64,000 bases of DNA from Lysinibacillus sp. ZYM-1 (GTDB taxonomy: Bacteria; Bacillota; Bacilli; Bacillales_A; Planococcaceae): contig NZ_KQ465116.1 of assembly GCF_001308875.1 (NCBI RefSeq), positions 79,738 through 143,737 of the forward strand. The letters run 5' to 3'. Position numbers and translations under genes: made by a program. The notes under the pieces were generated by a model. It ran no database searches, had not been told where the DNA came from, and saw only the letters and a program-made list of their open reading frames with translations. Positions 27,631 to 35,297 of this stretch are shown here, one piece after another (positions within the stretch are counted from its first letter, which is position 1; each line of letters starts with the position of its first letter).

Positions 27631-27801
27631 AAAAAATAGTATATTTTTCGCTAAATCTCCACATAAAAATACCTATTTTTACTATATATAGCACGTCCTT
27701 TATGCCAATTATGTTGATACATGTTGAAATTCCTATATTTTTCTTATACATTTAGGATAGCAACTTAATAGTATATGTTTTTTATGCAGGGGGCCATTTC
27801 A

Positions 27802-28218
27802 ATGAGTAAAGTCACGCTTTCAGATGACTTAAATAGTTATAATTCAAAAGCATTAGTACGTGTAAAAGTAAAAGAATTTTTTTCTGAATTTTCAGCCAAA
27901 ATATTCGAATTAGCTGACGAAGCCGGTATCTTAAATAGCAAAAAATTTGAAGCCATTTCTGGCTTTAAAAGCGATTTCTATAACGAATATTGCAGTCAAT
28001 TAAAAGGTTTCTTTGACTCTTCTGCTAGCACTTTTGGTAAAAAGTCTATTAAAACAATGTATTTTACTTATGATGGTAAAAACTACGTTTTAACTCAGCA
28101 AGGTATTACGGAAAAAGCACCTGTAACCATAGCACCGTTTACGGGTGAATTACCTTTGAAAGAATCTTTTCATGATGTTGAGAAGGCATGTTTAAAATTG
28201 CGCTTTCAACAGGAATAA
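27802..28218 (+). CDS. Hypothetical protein
   Basis: A 138-residue soluble protein starting MSKVTLSDDLNSY, with AGGGGG 8 nt upstream. The first half is helical with many Lys/Phe residues; the second half looks beta-rich (TMYFTYDGKNYVLTQQG). No family recognised. It is flanked by a clear terminator and an AT-rich upstream region and seems to be a single-gene transcript. Confidence 0.65.
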   Translation: MSKVTLSDDLNSYNSKALVRVKVKEFFSEFSAKIFELADEAGILNSKKFEAISGFKSDFYNEYCSQLKGFFDSSASTFGKKSIKTMYFTYDGKNYVLTQQGITEKAPVTIAPFTGELPLKESFHDVEKACLKLRFQQE

Positions 28219-28233
28219 ATCAATAAATATAGA

Positions 28234-28265
28234 AGGAGCAGTCTCAAATTGTTGAGACTGCTCCT
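28234..28265 (+). terminator. Terminator
   Basis: A perfect 14-bp stem (AGGAGCAGTCTCAA / TTGAGACTGCTCCT), 4-nt loop, followed by CTTTTTT. Confidence 0.95.
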
Positions 28266-28306
28266 CTTTTTTCCAACACTTTTCCTGCTGTTTATTGGGT
28301 CATAAA

Positions 28307-28343
28307 AAAGAGGAGTCTCAATTGATTGCTGAGGCTCCCCTTT
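28307..28343. terminator. Second, related terminator-like hairpin
   Basis: AAAGAGGAGTCTCA pairs with TGAGGCTCCCCTTT with G-U pairs. It resembles the terminator 70 bp upstream and may be a decayed duplicate. Confidence 0.5.
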
Positions 28344-28641
28344 AGCTATAAAAAATAATTCATTTAAAAAAATCCGCAAGTAAAAGCACTCTTGAGATTT
28401 TTGACGTGTCGGTTTATATGAGATGCAAAATGCTTCTTTCCTTAAACAAACTATCTTTGCTCAATTTTAAGTTAGCATATAGCAATGACGTTTTCAATCA
28501 CTATGCTTTTGAATCTAGTTACTTTTTCAAATAGGAATTGAAAAACAACTGAAAAAGTTGTTGTCAATATTTGTGTTTTTCTTTTAAATAATTTATTATT
28601 GAAACATCCAACAATTTTTTAAATCATAGGAGGTGTACACT
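28344..28641. other. Gene-free leader region before the CNNM gene
   Basis: AT-rich. A short hairpin (CAACT/AGTTG around 28551-28564) and a strong AGGAGG at 28628-28633 are visible. I see no M-box or other known riboswitch consensus. Confidence 0.4.
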
Positions 28642-28713
28642 TTGTTTACTTCCCTCATTTGGGCGGGAACAAAGGAATTATTTGGACGGAGACATATTGG
28701 AGATAACCATTAG
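28642..28713 (+). CDS. Candidate 23-residue upstream ORF overlapping the CNNM start
   Basis: TTG start 8 nt after a perfect AGGAGG; the ORF ends at TAG (28711-28713), 30 nt inside the CNNM gene but in another frame. Predicted peptide begins MFTSLIWAGTKELFG. The upstream ORF has a far better ribosome binding site than the CNNM gene itself, so it may couple or attenuate its translation. No homologue is known to me. Confidence 0.4.
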   Translation: MFTSLIWAGTKELFGRRHIGDNH

Positions 28714-30034
28714 GTTGGCGGCATTCGCCCTACTAATTATAATGACAGGATTTTTCGTTGCAACTGAATTTGCAATCGTTAAAGTGAGAACTACCCGCAT
28801 TGATCAATTGCTCGCAGAAGGGCATAGAAAAGCGAGAAATGCAAAACGTGTTGTTTCAGATTTAGATGAGTACTTATCAGCATGTCAGTTAGGTATTACC
28901 ATCACTGCACTCGGTTTAGGTTGGTTAGGTGAACCTACATTCGAAATTATTTTGCACCCAGTGTTTGAATTTCTAAATTTGAATGGTAGTATTACATCTA
29001 TCCTTTCATTCATACTTGCATTCTCAATCGTAACGTTTATGCATGTTGTTATTGGGGAATTGGCGCCAAAAACATTAGCCATCCAAAAAGCAGAATTTGT
29101 CACATTAAACCTTTCTGGCCCATTAATTTTATTCCACAACATTACCTATCCAATCATAAAGTTATTAAACGGATCTGCTCGTGGCTTAACCGGTCTTTTC
29201 GGCTTAAAAATGATGTCAGAATCAGAAGTAGCTCATACAGAGGAAGAACTACGTATGATTTTATCGGATAGTTTAAAAGGTGGAGAAATTAATAACGCAG
29301 AATATGAATATGTAAATAGTATTTTTGAGTTCTCAGATCGCCTTGCAAAAGAAATTATGGTTCCTCGAACAGAAATTGTCGGCATTGAAAAAGAACTGAC
29401 AATTAAAGAAGTATTCGATTTAATGGGTGTTGAACAATATACTCGTTATCCGATTATTGATGGCGATAAAGACCATATAATTGGTTTAGTGAACATGAAG
29501 CATTTATTAACCGCTTACATTAAAGACGCGAAAAATGGGGATAAACCAGTTATTGACTATATGCAACCTATTATTCGTGTGATGGAAACAACGCAAATTA
29601 ATGATTTATTACTTAAAATTCAACGTGAACGTATTCATATGGCCATTTTAATGGATGAATATGGCGGAACATCTGGTTTAGTGACGATCGAAGATATTAT
29701 CGAGGAAATTGTCGGCGATATTCAAGATGAATTCGATGAAGATGAAATTCCGGAAGTACAAGAAATTGCAGAAAATCATTTTATTTTAGATGCCAAGATG
29801 CTTCTTGAAAATGTGAATGATATGCTAGGTACTGACATAGAAGATGATGATATTGATACTATCGGTGGTTGGTTTATGACAAAGCGCTTTGATGCAGTCG
29901 AAGGAGACAGCATTCTGGAGCAAGGTTATGAATTTATCGCAAAAGAATTAGATGGTCACCATATTTTATACTTAGAAGTTCTGAAATTACCTGAAAATGA
30001 TTTATCAAATGAAATTGACGCTGTTATTGAGTAA
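28682..30034 (+). CDS. CNNM/CorC-family transporter with CBS domains (hemolysin family, YhdP/MpfA-like)
   Basis: A 450-residue membrane protein: N-terminal CNNM/DUF21 transmembrane domain (about residues 10-190; TGFFVATEFAIVKVR, GWLGEPTFE, VVIGELAPKTLAIQ), a CBS pair (about 215-345; MVPRTEIVGI, ILMDEYGGTSGLVTIEDIIEEIVGDIQDE) and a C-terminal CorC_HlyC domain (about 365-445). Relatives such as Staphylococcus MpfA and B. subtilis YhdP protect against high Mg2+, probably as exporters. Proposed start TTG at 28682 with AAAGGA 5 nt upstream is weak; a TTG at 28715, just after the upstream ORF stop, is an alternative. Confidence 0.93.
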   Translation: MDGDILEITIRLAAFALLIIMTGFFVATEFAIVKVRTTRIDQLLAEGHRKARNAKRVVSDLDEYLSACQLGITITALGLGWLGEPTFEIILHPVFEFLNLNGSITSILSFILAFSIVTFMHVVIGELAPKTLAIQKAEFVTLNLSGPLILFHNITYPIIKLLNGSARGLTGLFGLKMMSESEVAHTEEELRMILSDSLKGGEINNAEYEYVNSIFEFSDRLAKEIMVPRTEIVGIEKELTIKEVFDLMGVEQYTRYPIIDGDKDHIIGLVNMKHLLTAYIKDAKNGDKPVIDYMQPIIRVMETTQINDLLLKIQRERIHMAILMDEYGGTSGLVTIEDIIEEIVGDIQDEFDEDEIPEVQEIAENHFILDAKMLLENVNDMLGTDIEDDDIDTIGGWFMTKRFDAVEGDSILEQGYEFIAKELDGHHILYLEVLKLPENDLSNEIDAVIE

Positions 30035-30224
30035 AATTGCATTGCTATGTATTACTTGTCGTGCTACTATTTAAAGCACTCTTGTATAATCCAGGCTATA
30101 AATATGGGCTTTTCTTCACACCATATATAGGTGGGAGTTAATACCGTGATAAATAGATGAAACGACTCCCTTTTAAAAGGGGGTCGTTTTCTACTATCCG
30201 AAAGTTTTGTGAGGAGGAAACAAA
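30035..30224 (+). promoter_or_regulatory. Structured leader with internal terminator upstream of a CDF exporter
   Basis: A strong terminator hairpin (AAACGACTCCC... with ...GGGGGTCGTTT, 30160-30189, then TT) lies only 35 bp before the CDF start, leaving no space for a promoter between. ACTCCC at 30165-30170 can instead pair with GGGAGT at 30133-30138, so terminator and antiterminator are mutually exclusive. An extra hairpin CACC/GGTG lies around 30118-30132, and a TATAAT at 30085-30090. The layout is that of an attenuation device or riboswitch. I could not fit it to yybP-ykoY, NiCo or purine consensus sequences. Confidence 0.55.
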
Positions 30225-31133
30225 ATGGAGCTCTATACAAATTTACGTCAAGGGGAAAAAGGTGCTTGGTTATCCATTGGTACATATATCATCCTAAGCT
30301 CCATCAAACTTACCATTGGCTATATTGGCACGTCGGAGGCCTTAAAGGCAGATGGTTTGAATAACACCACAGATATCATCGCATCCATTGCGGTATTGAT
30401 TGGGTTACGGATTGCGCAGAGACCACCTGATTCCAATCACCAGTACGGCCATTTGCGTGCGGAGACGGTTGCCTCTTTAGTAGCATCATTCATCATGCTT
30501 GTTGTTGGTCTCCAAGTATTGATTAATTCTTTACAAAGTCTATGGGCACCAACTGGTACAACTCCTTCCCTCTTAACAGCCTTTGTAGCGATAGGTAGTG
30601 GTGGAGTCATGTATATCGTTTATCGCTATAATTTAGCGCTAGCTAAAAAAATTAAAAGTACTGCTGTCAAAGCTGCCGCTTTTGATAATCGCTCAGATGC
30701 ATTTGTCAGTATTGGCACAGCGATTGGTATTTTTGGAGCAATTTTTGGTTTTCCGATTATTGATTCTCTAACGGCTCTCGTTGTTTCCTTTTTAATTATT
30801 AAAACGGCAGTAGAAATCTTTTGGGAAGCTGTTCAAAGCCTTACGGATGCATTTGATATCGATGAAGTGGAAACTTTATCAGTACTAATTCGTAATGTGG
30901 ACGGTGTAATCGAGCTCTTAGACTTTAAAGGTCGAGCTCACGGCAATATGCACTTTATCGATATAACAGTAACAGTTGACCCTTATTTAAATGTTTTTGA
31001 AAGTCATCGCATTACAGAAGAGATAGAACGTACCATTATGCGAGAAAATCGTTTTTGCCAGGTTCTTGTGCATATCGAACCACATATTGAAATGATCCCC
31101 CCGCAAAATGATAACAAGTCTCCTACCAATTGA
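30225..31133 (+). CDS. Cation diffusion facilitator exporter, probable Mn2+ type (MneP/MneS-like)
   Basis: A 302-residue exporter with six hydrophobic helices and a C-terminal cytoplasmic domain (HGNMHFIDITVTVDPYLNV). The metal site in helix 2 is NxxxD (DGLNNTTDI) and in helix 5 DxxxD (FDNRSDAF). In the CDF family, N-D/D-D sites mark manganese exporters, whereas zinc exporters have H-D/H-D, so Mn2+ export is the best guess. Start ATG with GAGGAGG. The gene sits behind a terminator-bearing leader, suggesting regulated read-through. It ends inside a bidirectional terminator. Confidence 0.92.
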   Translation: MELYTNLRQGEKGAWLSIGTYIILSSIKLTIGYIGTSEALKADGLNNTTDIIASIAVLIGLRIAQRPPDSNHQYGHLRAETVASLVASFIMLVVGLQVLINSLQSLWAPTGTTPSLLTAFVAIGSGGVMYIVYRYNLALAKKIKSTAVKAAAFDNRSDAFVSIGTAIGIFGAIFGFPIIDSLTALVVSFLIIKTAVEIFWEAVQSLTDAFDIDEVETLSVLIRNVDGVIELLDFKGRAHGNMHFIDITVTVDPYLNVFESHRITEEIERTIMRENRFCQVLVHIEPHIEMIPPQNDNKSPTN

Positions 31134-31150
31134 TTGGTAAGAGACTTGTT
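31113..31150. terminator. Bidirectional terminator
   Basis: An 18-bp stem (AACAAGTCTC... / ...GAGACTTGTT, one mismatch) that includes the CDF stop codon, between convergent genes. Confidence 0.93.
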
Positions 31151-31151
31151 T

Positions 31152-31895
31152 TTATTTAATAGCGATATAAATTTCCACTTGTGCTTCTTGTGGGTTTGCG
31201 CAACGTTCATCATACAATTCAAAGTCACCTGTGTATGTTCGTTCCACCTGAGAATTTGCAAACCATGCCCAAATTTCTTGCCAAGTTTGGATGACAACTT
31301 CTGGCATCGTTCCTTTATGTGATGTAAAAACTAAATATTTGGCTGCCGGAATAGTCTTTAATACCAAGTCAGCAGATGTTTCATCCTTATTCGTTGTTTC
31401 TACACCAAGGGTAATTGAATAATTCCCGTTTACATCGGTTTCATAATCCGAATACAAACCGTACACATTTTGATTGTCCATCTTAGATACTTGCCCTATA
31501 ATATCTTGCTCATAAAAATTATTCCATAATTGTGGAATCCTAGCTTGTGGCGTTAGTTCATTCGCATTGCTTGTTTGTGCTGATATTCCTACAATTTGAA
31601 ACGTATCTTTTTGCATAATTTTTGGTTCTGACCATTCGTGTTTTCTCCATCTTTTTAAGCTTGGCAAAAAAGATCCAAGCATATTACGCGCCTCGTTTTC
31701 AGGCATGCCATCTTCCTTTAGATGCGGCACACAAATTTCAATCATTGCTTCAACAGTTAAATCGGGTTGTTTAAACGTCCCCTTCTCATAACAATATATA
31801 CAATACTCTTGATTTTTGAGACCTTCTTGTTCAGTTCCTAATAATGCCTCTTCTACTAAAGGCATCCCACAGCTTTGACAATTATTTTGCATCAT
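31152..31895 (-). CDS. Zinc-ribbon plus GyrI-like effector-binding protein (YobU-like)
   Basis: A 247-residue protein with an N-terminal zinc ribbon (CQSCGMPL... CIYCYE, two CxxC pairs) and a middle helical region, followed by a GyrI/AraC-effector-binding-like domain (about residues 95-247; FQIVGISAQT, SITLGVET, AKYLVFTSHKG, TYTGDFELYDERC). Such stand-alone effector-binding proteins bind small hydrophobic molecules or drugs. The gene for a YafY/WYL regulator lies just upstream on the same strand, as in B. subtilis yobV-yobU. Start at 31895 after AAGGGTGG; a probable operator lies 50 bp upstream. Confidence 0.85.
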   Translation of the reverse strand: MMQNNCQSCGMPLVEEALLGTEQEGLKNQEYCIYCYEKGTFKQPDLTVEAMIEICVPHLKEDGMPENEARNMLGSFLPSLKRWRKHEWSEPKIMQKDTFQIVGISAQTSNANELTPQARIPQLWNNFYEQDIIGQVSKMDNQNVYGLYSDYETDVNGNYSITLGVETTNKDETSADLVLKTIPAAKYLVFTSHKGTMPEVVIQTWQEIWAWFANSQVERTYTGDFELYDERCANPQEAQVEIYIAIK

Positions 31896-31945
31896 TATTG
31901 ATTCCACCCTTCGCTTTATTTGTCCTTACTATAGCAAAGGAAACC

Positions 31946-31961
31946 TGACAACTGTCTGTCA
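31946..31961 (-). promoter_or_regulatory. Candidate YafY/WYL operator, copy 1
   Basis: On the minus strand TGACAGACAGTTGTCA, 50 bp before the YobU-like gene. It differs at one base from the copy at 58518-58533, which has the same position relative to the other WYL regulator and its target. The TGA stop codon of the regulator gene forms its first three bases. Confidence 0.7.
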
Positions 31962-32888
31962 TCTATTAGCTGGATTTTTATATAATTCAACAATTTCTTG
32001 AGCACGTTTTGAAATAATGTCCCTTATGTAGGAAGGTTCCATAATTTTTATACGATTGCCAAAGCTGAGTAAGAAGCCATAAAGCCACTCATCTTCTGGT
32101 ATGGATATAAAAATCTTTGACTGCTCATGATCGACATTTTCCACTCCAAAAGATTCCTCCACTAATGTAGTGATGGCTGTATCAAAAACGATCACTAAAT
32201 CTACTACGTTTTGTGGCTTATGCCATTCTTTCCCCCATGGAAGTTCACTTAAATTAATTTCCTTACGCTCAAAGTGAATATCTGCTTGCTTTAAGTTCTT
32301 AATTCTTGCCAGTTTAAATAAACGAAAGTCCTTTCTTAACATGCAATAGCCATATAAATACCACATCTTCCCTTTCTGGACTAATGTATGCGGCTCAACT
32401 ACTCGGCTTGTTAGCTCACCATGCGTCTTGGAATAAGTAAAATTTACACAATGCTTGTTTTCTATAGCACTTTTTAAAATTGTAATGTATTCCTTAAAAA
32501 GGACATTTGGCCCCCATGGACTAAGATCTACAAATAGATGGTCAATGGATTGTTTTACATGATCATCTGCAATACCTGTTAGTTTTTCAAGAACAGCTTC
32601 TGCGTGTGAATCTTCATAGGTAGTCAAAGCACTTTTAATAGCAATTGAAAGAGAAGCAAGCTCATCCTTCGTTAAAACCTGCTTATCAACACGATAACCA
32701 TCTATTAATCGAATACCCCCATGAACACCTTGTTGACTAATAACTGGTACACCTGCACAGCTTAGTGTTTCAATATCTCGATAAATTGTACGAACGGACA
32801 CATTAAATACTTCTGCTAATTCTTGTGCCGTAACCTTTTTCCGATTGATTAAAATCATCGTCATTGTTAATAGTCGCTCTAATTTCAC
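31959..32888 (-). CDS. YafY-family WYL-domain transcriptional regulator (YobV-like)
   Basis: A 309-residue regulator: N-terminal HTH_11 helix-turn-helix (VTAQELAEVFNVSVRTIYRD, about residues 18-45), then a wing segment (GGIRLIDGYRV), and a WYL ligand-sensing domain (about 140-215; KMWYLYGYCMLRKDFRLFKLARI) with a C-terminal WCX region. It probably controls the adjacent effector-binding protein gene through the inverted repeat between them. A same-length paralogue lies at 57567-58496. Start ATG with AAAGGAGAC upstream. Confidence 0.93.
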   Translation of the reverse strand: MKLERLLTMTMILINRKKVTAQELAEVFNVSVRTIYRDIETLSCAGVPVISQQGVHGGIRLIDGYRVDKQVLTKDELASLSIAIKSALTTYEDSHAEAVLEKLTGIADDHVKQSIDHLFVDLSPWGPNVLFKEYITILKSAIENKHCVNFTYSKTHGELTSRVVEPHTLVQKGKMWYLYGYCMLRKDFRLFKLARIKNLKQADIHFERKEINLSELPWGKEWHKPQNVVDLVIVFDTAITTLVEESFGVENVDHEQSKIFISIPEDEWLYGFLLSFGNRIKIMEPSYIRDIISKRAQEIVELYKNPANR

Positions 32889-33459
32889 AACAAGTCTCCT
32901 TTCCGAATATATCTTATTACTTCCACACTAAAATGCATTTTAATTACTATCATCCTATCTTTTTAAGTATTTTTTAAGTACTTTTTTAGTTTTATTTAAG
33001 ACAAATGTACTATAATAACGCCTGATTAATTATTACAATCATTATACTATTTTTACAATTTTAGAAAAAATAATCCTTATTGAGTCCATCTCTTACAGCA
33101 TTTATTTCCTACTAACTAATAAATTGTTTCAATTTTTTATAAGAATTGTTTGATAAATAAATGCCTAAACAATTATTTCAATTCTCTTAACACAAATAAA
33201 AAACTTCTATCTTCTATATAATGAACGGCGAATACTTTCTAAGAAGGATTTGGCGTGATGTGACACCACCCACAGGATTACTAACTCTCGCCTGTGGAAG
33301 ACCAATAAAAAATTGCTTTATTTTAGTATCAAATTTTTAATAGCAAAATTAAGTGATTTTCATTTTTCATGCCCTTTCAGTATATATAGAAAGCCCTTTC
33401 AACCAAAATGAACTAGAGTTTTATGGTTTTCAATTTAATTGTAAAAAGGAGAGTTTGAT
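32889..33459. other. 570-bp intergenic region with one hairpin
   Basis: AT-rich spacer between divergent genes. CCACAGG (33270-33276) and CCTGTGG (33291-33297) form a 7-bp hairpin 17 bases downstream of a GGCGTGATGTGACACC stretch, and a TATAAT is at 33217-33222 without a good -35. I see no gene in it; a structured 5' leader for the downstream regulator is possible. Confidence 0.35.
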
Positions 33460-34581
33460 GTGATTCGAGCCGTTTTAATAGACAATGAACCTTTAGCTTT
33501 ACACTATTTTCAAAATAAACTACAAACCTTTCAACAAATACAGGTTATTCAAACTTTTACAAGTGTAGAAGCATTTCTTAATGAGCTGCCCTCCATAGAA
33601 TTTGAGGTTATATTCTTAGAGGTAAAGCTCAAAGAACTATCTGGACTTGTAGTAGCTGATATTATCAAAATGGAGCGTCCGCATGTCAGTGTTGTTTTTA
33701 TTACTTCCTACCATGAATTTGCTTTACAGGCTTACGAAATTGGTGGTCTTGACTATTTATTAAAACCCATCAGCCATGCTCGTTTAGAAAAAACAATGAC
33801 TCGTATAGAGCATGAATTTTCTATACAGCAAATGCTTCAACAAGCTACACAAACGGTATTAAAAGTGCAATGCTTTGATCAATTTGCTGTTTATAGCAAT
33901 AAAAGCTTAGTGGCATTTAAAACAGAAAAGACGAAGGAATTGTTTGCCTACTTTATTTTGCATCCAAATATTCCAATCCACCGAGATTATTTAATTGAAA
34001 TACTCTGGCCAGATTTAGACTATGTAAGAGCCAAATCAAATCTTCATACGGCTTTGTCATATTTAAGAAAAACGTTAAATACGATTGGCTATGAAAACTG
34101 TATTGTCTTTTCAAATAAGTACTATGTCTTTGAAAAACCAAGCATTGTGTGTGACTTATATGATTTTCAAAAACTTCATGAGGATTTTTCGCGATTGGAG
34201 TTTCCCTCCATCTCTTTGATACATCAATGTCTTTCTATTTATAAAAATGGCCTACTTGTTTTCGATGATTATGAATGGGCAACTGCCTATAAAGATAGAT
34301 TAACGAAATCATACATAGAGTTATTAGAAAAAGGATTTCAAACTACGGTCTTATCTGATACTGAAAAAGCTATTGAATGTTTACATGCCTTATTAGAATA
34401 TGATCCATATAATGAACAAAAACTTGAGCACTATTTATACACGCTAATTCAGGCAGGTCTTCCTGAACAGGCACACAAAATTTACCAAACTTATAAACAA
34501 AAATTAAAAGAAGATTTAGCATTAGCTCCAAGTTCCACTTTATTAGAGATATCTAAAAAATTATTTGTGCAAACTAAGTAA
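33460..34581 (+). CDS. Orphan SARP-like response regulator with atypical receiver domain
   Basis: A 373-residue protein: receiver domain (1-120), a winged-helix segment (about 145-225; KTKELFAYFILHPNIPIHRD, RAKSNLHTALSYLRKTL) and a bacterial transcriptional activator TPR-like domain (about 235-370; YNEQKLEHYLYTLIQAGLPE). In the receiver the expected phospho-accepting Asp is Glu54 (VIFLEVKLKELSG), and the acidic pocket is DNE rather than DDE; the later Ser/Thr and Lys (ITSYHEF, LLKPIS) remain. It may therefore act without phosphorylation. No histidine kinase is adjacent. GTG start with AAAAAGGAGAG. Confidence 0.9.
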   Translation: MIRAVLIDNEPLALHYFQNKLQTFQQIQVIQTFTSVEAFLNELPSIEFEVIFLEVKLKELSGLVVADIIKMERPHVSVVFITSYHEFALQAYEIGGLDYLLKPISHARLEKTMTRIEHEFSIQQMLQQATQTVLKVQCFDQFAVYSNKSLVAFKTEKTKELFAYFILHPNIPIHRDYLIEILWPDLDYVRAKSNLHTALSYLRKTLNTIGYENCIVFSNKYYVFEKPSIVCDLYDFQKLHEDFSRLEFPSISLIHQCLSIYKNGLLVFDDYEWATAYKDRLTKSYIELLEKGFQTTVLSDTEKAIECLHALLEYDPYNEQKLEHYLYTLIQAGLPEQAHKIYQTYKQKLKEDLALAPSSTLLEISKKLFVQTK

Positions 34582-34593
34582 CACCACACTAAA

Positions 34594-34631
34594 AACGACG
34601 GGCTCCTACTACATTGTAGGAACTCGTCGTT
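34594..34631. terminator. Terminator between convergent regulators
   Basis: AACGACGGGCTCCTAC pairs with GTAGGAACTCGTCGTT (two mismatches), followed by GTTTTTTT. Confidence 0.9.
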
Positions 34632-34637
34632 GTTTTT

Positions 34638-35285
34638 TTAGCTACCGCTACCCTCTGTCAAACCATGCTTAACTGCATATAATGCTGCCTGTGTACGATC
34701 TTGTACTTGTAATTTTGTAAATATATTCGAAATATGAGTTTTAACTGTTTTTTCTGTAACAAATAATGAGGATGCAATTTCCCGATTACTTTTTCCTTTC
34801 GTTAGCTCTGCCAGTACATCCTGCTCGCGAGGTGTCAATGGATTTAACAAGTGTGGGGCATTTTGCGCCTCCTGGCGATCCATTTCAAGTGTCGTTGTAG
34901 CCTCTGGGTGCAATGTATTTTCGCCACGCATGATGCGACGAATAGATAAGACTAATTCATCTGGCTCAATATCTTTCAATTGATAGCCTGCTGCCCCAGC
35001 CTCCATTGCAGGCACAACATGATCCCGATCAGAAAAGCTTGTAAGCATTAAAATTTCTATTTGTGGAAACTTTGCTTTAATGCGTTTTGTTGCCTGTATG
35101 CCGTCCATCTCAGGCATCACTAAATCCATTAAGATAATGTCCGGTTGGATACTTTCTGCTAATGATACGGCTTCATGTCCATTTTTCGCCTCTCCAACAA
35201 CCTCAATATCCTTTTGTGTCTTTAAGAAAAACAATAATCCTCGACGCACCACGTGATGATCGTCTGCAATTAATACACGTATCAT
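34638..35285 (-). CDS. yhcZ: NarL/LuxR-family response regulator (YhcZ-like)
   Basis: A 215-residue regulator with receiver domain (Asp8, Asp9, phospho-acceptor Asp54 in ILMDLVMPEMDG) and a C-terminal LuxR helix-turn-helix (LTPREQDVLAELTKGKSNRE, then TEKTVKTHISNIF). It is the last gene after a sensor kinase, 12 bp apart, as in B. subtilis yhcYZ. The Staphylococcus equivalent is AirR. Start ATG with GGGGGAGAG. Confidence 0.88.
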   Translation of the reverse strand: MIRVLIADDHHVVRRGLLFFLKTQKDIEVVGEAKNGHEAVSLAESIQPDIILMDLVMPEMDGIQATKRIKAKFPQIEILMLTSFSDRDHVVPAMEAGAAGYQLKDIEPDELVLSIRRIMRGENTLHPEATTTLEMDRQEAQNAPHLLNPLTPREQDVLAELTKGKSNREIASSLFVTEKTVKTHISNIFTKLQVQDRTQAALYAVKHGLTEGSGS

Positions 35286-35297
35286 GTCCTCTCCCCC

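Noticed and set aside
28344..28641. M-box (Mg2+) riboswitch before the CNNM gene
   Set aside because: None of the conserved M-box loops are visible.
30075..30170. Resemblance of the CDF leader to a purine riboswitch (TATAAT..ATATGG..ACCGT)
   Set aside because: The second and third stems do not pair as required and the TTTCTACC segment is missing.
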